NCBI GenBank assembly: GCA_018398765.1
Contig: JAHBMJ010004688.1
Location: forward strand, 32,046-57,045
Reading direction: 5' to 3'
DNA from: Chromera velia
Lineage: Eukaryota > Sar > Chromeraceae
DNA: 25,000 nucleotides
Shown here one piece after another: positions 1 through 7,405 of the stretch. The notes under the pieces were generated by a model. It was not told the DNA's origin. It did no database searches and worked only from the letters and a program-made list of their open reading frames with translations. Within the stretch, counting starts at the first letter, position 1, and every line of letters begins with the position of its first letter. Made by a program: the position numbers and the translations under genes.

Positions 1-195
1 TTAGTTATACAAGCATGCCCCGTGTGCAATATACTTTTCTGTTAGGGTCATAATCTTTTATTTCTTATTATAAGTCTTTAATCTTTCATTTTCAGTTACT
101 ATATAATTTTTTCTTTTTCATATTAATTTCTACTTCAATTTCTAAGTTCTATAAAAAGTTAACGTGACATAGAGCGGGATAAAAGTTTAATAGAA

Positions 196-436
196 CAATA
201 TAGACCTCGACGACAGCGAATCATATGTCAGCGATGAGGAGTCCCTGTCTGAACTGGAGATTCCCAACAGCAACGAGGAGAGGCTCATTCGGAATTTTGA
301 TGAGATATGGTGCAAAAATTGTATCGTGACCCAAAATAAGGTCACGGGTGCTTCCGTATACCTTGTTGTCTCCTTGGGCAATGGGGTTCTTATTAAATTT
401 AAATTGATTTTTCAATTGAAAACGTGTATAATCTAG
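196..436 (+). other. short coding-like open patch, unrecognised
   Basis: The plus strand is open for about 80 codons between two stops, with a locally higher GC content than its flanks. Its middle reads as an acidic, Ser/Glu-rich segment (DDSESYVSDEE, then SELEIPNSNEERLIRNFDEI) followed by WCKNC. There is no in-frame ATG, so if real it is an internal exon or a decayed fragment. Acidic N-terminal stretches like this occur in many proteins, including some DNA-transposon transposases, but there is not enough here to name a family. The opposite strand also has a 64-codon frame, which looks less protein-like. Confidence 0.3.
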
Positions 437-725
437 TGTATGATTCTCATTGTATCTTATTTAAATTCAATGATATTATGCATATAAAACTAATTGGTGT
501 TCCGAGTCAGATTTAAAAATTTTAAGTTTTAGAATGATGTCCTTATGAAAAATACAGTTATATGTACACTTTCTAGTATAGAAAAAAATAGTTCCAACTT
601 GGAACTCTTCTAAATTTGAATTTAGAAAAAAAAAAGATTCCAAATTTTTAATTACATGTAGTAAACATTCCACTTATCTTAATTACTCTCAAATGCGATA
701 GAGTACCTAAGCTTTACACTACATT

Positions 726-1020
726 TAAAAAAAAAAAGATGGAAAAACTTTTTTTAAATATGTTTTTTTTTATTTATCATGACAGTCAATGGATAAACAA
801 GTGTTGTTTAAGTGTTGCAAGAGTGTATCTGAGTGTTTCATAAGGGGTCTAGCACCAGGTATTGCATAAAAACTATGTATATTTTGGTTGAATCCAGGAT
901 TCTAGGTTAATAAATAAATAAAAAAAAAAAACAGATCGGAAACTTTCTTTTTTTATTTATGGAGTGCAGGGCCTAGTACAGTATCCAGTATTAGACAGTC
1001 AGTATGTATATAGGTCAGGA
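726..1020. repeat. two diverged copies of an A-run/T-run block
   Basis: Two blocks resemble each other: about 726-790 and about 918-972. Each has an A run of about 11-12, then a GAT..GAAA-like core, then a T-rich run ending in TTTATTTAT. The sequence after each block also shares a (g/c)ctag-c-a..gta pattern ending in ATGTATAT. The spacing is about 190 bases. This fits an old tandem duplication or two remnants of the same short element with an A-rich tail; the similarity was judged by eye only. Confidence 0.3.
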
Positions 1021-1354
1021 AATACACACATATTCACTAGTGCGGCTAGTAGTAGTAGTGCTAATCTAGTGCATGGTGATTGTATGGTAAGAAGAACAAC
1101 TAACACACATTGGTATGCTGCCATCTAGCCTAGACGTCGCAGTTTAGGCTACTTTACACTACTGGTTTAATAGAATTACTTTTACGGCAACAGTGCTCAA
1201 GGTCACCAATAAATCACTTATCACTTATAGAACCACTCTAAGAATTAGTAGCCTGGCTTCTTTACTGGCAAAACTACTTATTGAGAGTTGTAGCGTCCGG
1301 GAGTTTGGTTTGTTCAAGTCGTAAACAGCATGCAGACACTGCCAGACACTAGGT

Positions 1355-1376
1355 CAGACAGTCCGCAGACTGTCTG
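1355..1376. other. perfect 9-bp stem-loop just past the TruA-like stop codon
   Basis: CAGACAGTC and GACTGTCTG are exact reverse complements separated by the four bases CGCA. The hairpin ends 26 bases beyond the stop codon of the minus-strand gene, so it should be in its 3' untranslated region. Related CAGACACT words occur just to the left. A role in 3' end formation or transcript stability is inference only. Confidence 0.5.
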
Positions 1377-1402
1377 CTGGTCAGTGGTGGATAATAATTG
1401 AC

Positions 1403-4400
1403 TTATACAGCGACTTCATCACTTTGTTTTTGGAATTGCACACTGCCATCACGGTCCCCTTCCTCAGATCTTTCTTCCTCTGCGTCCACCTCTTCTTGAG
1501 CCTCACCACCAGTAGAAGTGCCGTCAGAACTCTGCGGAAACCGAAAATTTGCACCCGGGGCCTGTGGAAAGTACCGTGTGTCGAACTCTACAAGGTCCCC
1601 GGAAGAGGGGTCAAAGGGAAGCGTCCGTGGAACGCCGGCACGCCACCACCAGAACTGACCGAAACTCTTCAAATCCATCGCAAGAAGAAAATGCTCCCAG
1701 TTGGACAGCCCTGCTTTGGTTGTTCTGGCCTCTTCAGGGTCAAAGAACTGTCTCTGTATCTCGGGATAGACCTGAGAGTCCAGAAAGGCGGCGACCTTGT
1801 CCTCCACATCTACGAAGTCAAGTTTGCGTTTCAATGAGCCTTTGTTCAGTTTGCTTTCCGACCACCTGCATTGATTGATATTCATTCATCATGTGTGTCT
1901 ATGAAGCCTTGAGAAGCAGTGCCTCGAAGAACAAACCGTCAAATCTCCATGTCCAATTTGACTAGCATGCAGGGACGATGACGGACTGAAGCACCTGAAG
2001 TCGGAAAAAGGGGGGGGGAAAGAGAAGAAGGGCTTCACAGAGTCTCCACCGCGAAAGCGACACGCAATCCCTTCCGCCTCCAGCAAGGCCTTTCTATGCA
2101 ACGGAAGGCAAATTTCAAAGAAACTGACACGATATCGTAGTCAGGGTATGAAGCTCTCTCGTGAAAGAGACCCTCAGCAGGCGCCAAACAAATGCAGGCA
2201 CCCAAGGAAAGGTGCCGATCGAACTGTCGCAGTGCCAACTCGTGCAGAGCTAAACGTTCTTTGAGGAAAGATTCGGCCTCTACGCTTTGCACCCGCCAGG
2301 AACAATTCGATAGCAAAGCGTTAATGCTGTGCCACTCTGCCTCCCTCTCGGCAGCCTCTCTCTTCTTCTTCTCTTCTTTCTCATCCGCCTCATCCATCGC
2401 TTTGTTTGGAAGTCCAAGCTCGGTGCTGTTGTTCAAAATTGCACGCTCCTGTGTGTGGTTGGAAGCACTCTCTGTCTCTTGCTCTTCCAAACTTGACTGG
2501 AAATTCTGTTCGTCCCCCTCCTTTGTCTGGTGACTCCGTTGTTCCTCTCCTTTTTCCCCTTCCTCCGCAGGATCTGCCTCCTCCTCCTCTCCCCTGACGG
2601 CCCCACCCTCATCCCACTCATTCTCCCTCTGCCTTTTTTTGGCCCCTTTTCTTCGTTTGCTCTTTTTCTTCTTCTTCAAATATTCCTTTCGCTTTCTCTG
2701 TTTGGTTTCAGAGAAGACCATCAGGTTGTCCCGGAAGTTGGGGTCGTCCCTGGCCAGCAGCTGCAGCAGTCACAAGAAGTGCGTCCCAGCATGAAGCAAA
2801 AACACAGGACAAGAAAGATGGCAGAGGTATTCAGACAGAAATAGACAGTCTATGATAGACAAAGCGAAAAAAGGTAATGAGACAAAGACAGCAAGGACTG
2901 ACAACTCACAAAGAAATACAGATCCCCTGGTTATGTGCTTTCCTCCTCCCTCCCACCTCTCTTCTTTCCAAAACAACTCAAATGCTAAGAAGAAACTGAA
3001 AGTGGGAAGAGGAGAAAAAGAAAGGGAGGGGGAGAGGGGGGGCAGATTGAACAGGAGGGACCACTAATTTGCTGGATCTCTCTCCAACACGCACACCTGC
3101 TCACCGAGCTCACACACATTCCTCTGCTCCTTCGAAGAGAGTGCACATAATTCAGATGGACCCACACAGAAAAATGCACTCCCACCTGCATGCACAGGAT
3201 CAACGAACCAACCTGCGTTGTCAAAGGATCCCATATGTCGAAGTGCTCCAGCACTTCAATCACCTTTGCAGCACGCTCCCTGTCCTCTTCCGCTTCTTTC
3301 CGACGAGACGGAGAAAAAGCTCTCAACGCCCGTGATGTCACCTTCCCAGCAACAGCCCTGAACGACCTCTGCGGCATGTTCGCGAAGAAGGCCGCTTTTC
3401 TCGCGATATCTGCGACCCTGTGTCCCATTCGCGCAAATGGAAGAAATCTCTCCGTTTTAGCCACACAGAGACGCGGGAAGGAGTCGAATAAGGGACCGAT
3501 CGGAGGAAGCAGGGAAGTGGACGCAGAGATTTCTGCTCGCAGTCTGTCGGCCAGCAGGCGCCGTCTTGCTATTTCGACTGCAAACCCGACCATCCTTCGA
3601 ATCTGGTGATAGAGGAAACCCTGAGATTCCAGCTGCATACATCAGATTTGTGCAGTTGGGGGAGAATGGCACACGGGCACAGAGAGAGAGAGAGGGNGGG
3701 GGGGGGGGGGGGAAGTCGAACAACACGAAAACAAAACGCGTCAAAGATCGCAGCAGACCGCCCCCCGAGAACCCCCCTCCCTCCTCACACCAACCTCAAT
3801 TTCAATGAAAGGCTCCTTATTGATTGTCACCAGTGTAGGCACTGCCCTGCATCGAAACACATTCCTGTACGACTGCCCACTCCCAGGCTCCACCCCCCTC
3901 GCAAAGGAGTGCATCGCCCTGATGCCCTCAAACCGCGCCAGCTCCTCGTCCAGAAGTTTCAGGGCGTACCAAGGAATTCTGATGACACACACAACGGAGC
4001 AAAGCAAATCAGTGCCTTGATGAGCGAGTCAATGGTCTGTCATATGACATAACGGAAATAGTACACAGCACTCAAGATATGCTTGTCTAAAACATTGAAA
4101 GAACGCACGATGCACAGAACTGAAGAAGGCTAGTACACTTACGTACTCAACTGTACGAAGCAGTCTGCCAATTCAACTTGCTCCTAGTCATTGCTTGTCA
4201 GAATTCTGTTGACACTTTTCACTCTGGCGTCTGCACCGAATTCAATGAGGATGTCTTTTTCTCTCTTTTTCTTTTTTTTCCGCGTCTGCACAGAATTCGA
4301 TCAGAGCCCTCTGACTGACGAAATTTCGCGTCGACTGATGTCTCCTCTCCTTTCTTCTCTCATTTACTCATCCTCAGACATCAGCACGCAAACGCGAACC

Positions 4401-4494
4401 GCCTCCCCTTCGCACGGACTCTCGCACCCACACACAGACAGCCTATATCGTCTTTTCTTCACTTCACTTTTTCCGAATCGCTTCCTTTCTTTCG

Positions 4495-4534
<40 letters not shown>

Positions 4535-4538
4535 CACA

Positions 4539-4572
<34 letters not shown>

Positions 4573-4602
4573 AAGAGAGAGAGAGCGAGAGAGAGAGAGA
4601 GC

Positions 4603-4636
<34 letters not shown>

Positions 4637-5521
4637 CAGCGCTTACTCTCTCAGCCTCAAACACCACCAAACCACCCAACCACTCTACCAGTCATTTCCC
4701 CTCCCCCCCCTGTCTCTCACTCACTCACTCACTCACTCATCCAGTCACCCACTCATTCACTCACTCGATCTTGCCACTCCTCAGGTTTTTGATTGTCTCC
4801 ACGAGTCCGGATATCTCCACAGCCCTTCTCCTCCCCTCACGGCCCCCATTTTCGGCCTCCCACTCTGTCCAGTCGAGTGACTCCGCGGCGTCCTCCTGCC
4901 TCTTGAAGTAATTCCACACATCCCCCCCCTTGTGCCAGGTCGCGGTGCGGGATCCCGCGAGCTTCTTCCCGACAGCCCCGAGGTGGTTGATGGACAGAGC
5001 ACTGACTGGCAGAAGGTACGTGTACCGTCTCCGCCTGCACGAGTATCTGGCAGAGAACCCCCGGATGACGCGAATGACGTCAAAGACCTCAATGGGATGT
5101 CCCATCCTCTTCAGTTCTTCGTTGATCTTCCGGGACGCTGCCTGGCCTGCCTCCAGCGTCTCTCCAAGCACCCCTGTCAACTTGACAGCAAAGACCAGAC
5201 GAACCGCATGGACACCCTTGTCCGTTCGCCCACTCGAGGACCAACGCACCTGCACTTCGCTTTATAGATATAGATGTGTACATCTACACGCAGACACACA
5301 CGCGCGCGCGCCGCACGCACCTGAAGACCCAACAAAGAGAAACCGACACATATAAATCAACTTACGGTCAAGCGCTTTTCTGCGCGGTTGTATGAATACA
5401 AAGCCTTACACACATCTACATCTGTGCATTCAAAGAAGATGTCGACACATACCATCAATGGATAGGCGAAGATTCGATCGATCTGACGGAGAGACAAGCA
5501 GGCATGCAAGGAGATGCACGC

Positions 5522-5554
<33 letters not shown>

Positions 5555-6686
5555 AGACTGCAAAGATAGAGACAGACGCTGAGACGGACCAACAAAAAGC
5601 AAACAGACAGCGAGCTGTTGAGCGCTCCTCCTCCTGAGCTTGCCTTTCTTCTTTGTTTCCTCAATTAATGTCCCACTTCACGCACTCACTCACTCACCCA
5701 CCCACCCATTCACTCACTCACTCACTCACTCACTCACTCACTCACTCACCCACACCCACTCACCCACTCACCCACCCATTCACTCACTCACTCACTCACT
5801 CACTCACTCATTCACTCACTCACTCACTCACTCACTCACTCACTCACTCACTCACTCACTCACTCACTCACTCACTCACTCACTCACTCACTCACAGCAA
5901 CTGACCCACCCTTCCAAAGCTGTCGTTCTCCTTCACGAACCCGCAGTTGCGAAGGGCTGTGAAGAGAACCTCCTCCACCGTCTCCTTCTTCGAATTCGCA
6001 TTCCTGAACAAATGAAGGAAGGCATACAGGGACGCGGGCAGATATGGCAGATGGACGGAGAGGATCATGGACTGATAGGGGGAGGCGCGAAGATTGGAGG
6101 GTGAGATGGTTCGCAGGGAGGCAGGAGATGGAAATGAGACAAAGAGGGATAGACGGATCGGCAAATTGATGAGTTGCCAGGAGAAACTAGCGTCTCTGAT
6201 CAAGCTGCATGATGTTGCACTTGAGTGTAACCCAAGTCCATGAACAGGAAATCGGAAAACCCCTCCACGGGGAGGCAACGCAGCAACCAGCCCTCTGTAG
6301 AACCGTCGGGAAGCAAACCCACGCACAACATGTTTCTGGTTTTCTGGATCCAGTTCACCGGCGCACCTCTGAGAGCCACTGTAAGGACTGCCCACAAATC
6401 CTACCACAAGGACGTGCTTTCTGGATTTGCGTGATAGCAAGGGGCTCGAACTAATTTCTGTGTCATCCTCTTCGCCGTCTCCGTCTCCTTCGACTTCTTC
6501 CCCGGAAGAAAAACACACGGAAGGATTCACAGGTTTGTACCGTCTACTTCTGCTGAACAGCGCAGATGGAGTCTTGGGGGCGAACACGAACGCTGAGGTA
6601 TGCCGGCTGGACGCGGACCTGAGTAGGGGGTTCGAACCAAAGCCTACCAGCAAAAGAGACAGCTGCACCAAACAGCGCAGCAACAT
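1403..6686 (-). CDS. TruA/PUS1-family tRNA pseudouridine synthase, predicted plastid-targeted, 7 exons
   Basis: The family isomerises uridine to pseudouridine in tRNA (TruA acts on anticodon-arm positions 38-40). Exons: 6686-6367, 6003-5910, 5249-4765, 3978-3795, 3632-3213, 2760-2129, 1865-1403; phases agree at all junctions and give 865 residues. The start is the first ATG; an upstream in-frame GTG is not used. Residues 1-20 are a hydrophobic signal peptide (LVQLSLLLVGF) followed by SAFVFAP at 31-37, the motif of complex-plastid leaders. The enzyme core follows: VVGFVGSPYSGSQ (about 94-106), GRTDKGVHA with catalytic Asp148, FEGIRAMHSF in exon 4, and GFLYHQIRRMVG from residue 366. From about residue 502 comes an extension unusual for TruA (normally about 270 residues): a Lys/Arg-rich tract, an acidic Glu-rich stretch and a final segment with WEHFLLAM and FWWWRAG. 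Weakest junction: exon 6 to 7 (donor GTCAGT at 2128). Introns carry large microsatellites. Confidence 0.85.
3681..3712. repeat. GA run plus poly-G with an undetermined base, in intron 4 of the TruA-like gene
   Basis: About 14 bases of GA repeat run into a G tract of about 18 bases that is interrupted by an N at 3697. The N shows that the assembly or base calling was uncertain, so the tract length should not be trusted. On the gene's sense strand it is CT followed by poly-C. It lies inside intron 4 (3633-3794) and does not affect the coding model. Confidence 0.9.
4494..4637. repeat. compound microsatellite (GACA)n-(CA)n-(GA)n in intron 3 of the TruA-like gene
   Basis: Three arrays abut: GACA about 4494-4530, CA about 4531-4556 and imperfect GA about 4556-4637. 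On the sense (minus) strand they read CT, TG and TGTC, in that order from 5' to 3'. They lie inside the 786-base intron 3 (3979-4764). Plus-strand open frames through this block (runs of DRQT, HTHT, RERE) are artefacts of the repeat. Confidence 0.95.
4716..4766 (-). repeat. GTGA array forming the 5' splice site of intron 3
   Basis: On the sense strand exon 3 ends ..ATCGA and the intron begins GTGAGTGAATGAG, continuing as GTGA/GAGT tetranucleotides for about 45 bases. The first repeat unit is itself the donor GTGAGT at 4764-4759, and several further GTGAGT copies follow directly. The same arrangement is seen at intron 2. Confidence 0.9.
5522..5554. repeat. (GACA)n in intron 2 of the TruA-like gene
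   Basis: About eight GACA units; on the sense strand (TGTC)n. It lies between the GTGA array and the 3' splice site of intron 2 (5250-5909), mirroring the order seen in intron 3. Confidence 0.95.
5683..5896 (-). repeat. long (GTGA)n array starting just inside intron 2
   Basis: About 210 bases of ACTC on the plus strand, GTGA/GAGT on the sense strand, with a few CACC/CATT variants. It begins 13 bases inside the intron, whose donor (GTGGGT at 5909) directly follows exon 2. Nearly every unit recreates the 5' splice-site consensus GTGAGT. Plus-strand open frames here (runs of THSL) are repeat artefacts. Confidence 0.95.
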
Positions 6687-6749
6687 GTTGTTTAGAAGCA
6701 GGTCGGGAAGAACTCCCACGATGCCGCCACGGTGTCAGCTTTCCAATGG

Positions 6750-7002
6750 TGCATGCCTTTGCGTGCCCGCAAGTGGTCTGTTGCTTTATGTTGCCCTGCT
6801 TTGCTCTGACAGAATCACGAAACGAAGTCCACAGTCGACTCGACATGCATGACGATGAAACGAGTCCCGTTCCATCCCGTTCCTCCATGCATGAGGCAAT
6901 TGCATGAGGCGCGTCGAGCCATTCCGAGCCACATGCACCCGCGCGGCCCATGCATGCATTTTGCATGGACCCACTCGAGGCCATGCACGGCATGTCCATG
7001 CA
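6750..7002. promoter_or_regulatory. cluster of 13 TGCATG/CATGCA hexamers
   Basis: Counting both orientations, hexamers start at 6750, 6844, 6846, 6886, 6888, 6901, 6932, 6949, 6951, 6953, 6962, 6982 and 6997, several overlapping as TGCATGCA-type palindromes. About 0.1 would be expected by chance in this length at even base composition. TGCATGC-type sites are known binding motifs of some ApiAP2 transcription factors in Apicomplexa. That they act as such here is inference. Confidence 0.55.
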
Positions 7003-7024
7003 ATTAAGAAGCCAATTAACACAC

Positions 7025-7092
7025 TGAGATCAGTATGAGATCAGTCTATGATCAGTCTGCATCTGATCTAGCTTTGCTGAGATTTGCTGAGT
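7025..7092 (+). repeat. short direct repeats upstream of the zinc-finger gene
   Basis: Three 11-base units with GATCAGT cores run from 7025 to 7057 (TGAGATCAGTA, TGAGATCAGTC, TATGATCAGTC), followed by two 10-base units TTTGCTGAGA/T at 7073-7092. They lie about 310-380 bases upstream of the start at 7406. They could be regulatory or simple slippage products. Confidence 0.5.
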
Positions 7093-7405
7093 GAGTCTTT
7101 CCCTCCTTATAATTCACATATGTATCAGTGCCGTGTCGAGCTGTGCACAGTAAGGGATGACAGACTTTGAGCCATCTCGCCAGCCATCTGCTTTGAACGC
7201 GCCAAGCTTCCTGGCGTGTGGAAACTGGATCCACCTTAATGAAGACACTGTGAAACGTCCAACGTCGGGTGTGTATCTGCCGGCTGCAGCCGTGTGCACA
7301 CTTTCTTGCCTCCTTGAGTCTTTCTGCTCTATTTCTATCTAGAAGATCAAATCTACGTGTCATTCTGTGAAATTTTGTACAGAACCGCTGCCGTGAGAAA
7401 ACAAA

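Larger units (their letters stand above)
1..1402. other. AT-rich intergenic DNA left of the TruA-like gene
   Basis: This stretch is clearly more AT-rich than the genes to its right and has many A or T runs (for example near 625-640, 726-738, 918-930). Apart from a coding-like patch at about 196-436, a diverged duplication near 726-1020 and a hairpin at 1355-1376, I see no gene, tRNA or rRNA in it. The first part of the 3' untranslated region of the minus-strand TruA-like gene must lie just left of 1403. The composition break near 1.4 kb coincides with the end of that gene, so it may mark the gene edge rather than an insertion. Confidence 0.6.
6687..7405. promoter_or_regulatory. divergent promoter region between the TruA-like and zinc-finger genes
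   Basis: The 719 bases between two divergent start codons (6686 minus, 7406 plus) must hold both promoters and 5' untranslated regions. No RNA gene is visible. It contains a TGCATG cluster and short direct repeats, listed separately. No TATA box or initiator could be assigned with confidence. A 227-codon minus-strand frame (7052-7735) crosses it but overlaps two exons antisense and shows no recognisable protein features. Confidence 0.6.

Noticed and set aside
4191-4880. Plus-strand 229-codon frame rich in DRQT, HTHT and RERE
   Set aside because: It reads through intronic microsatellites antisense to the TruA-like gene.
5640-6104. Plus-strand frame with repeated THSL
   Set aside because: It is a translation of the ACTC array in intron 2 plus antisense of exon 2.
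6625-6645. GGTTCGAACC word resembling a tRNA T-arm
   Set aside because: It lies in the signal-peptide coding exon of the TruA-like gene, and no cloverleaf can be formed around it.
6687-6719. Upstream extension of the TruA-like protein by 11 codons
   Set aside because: The upstream in-frame codon is GTG; the ATG at 6686 begins a clean signal peptide.
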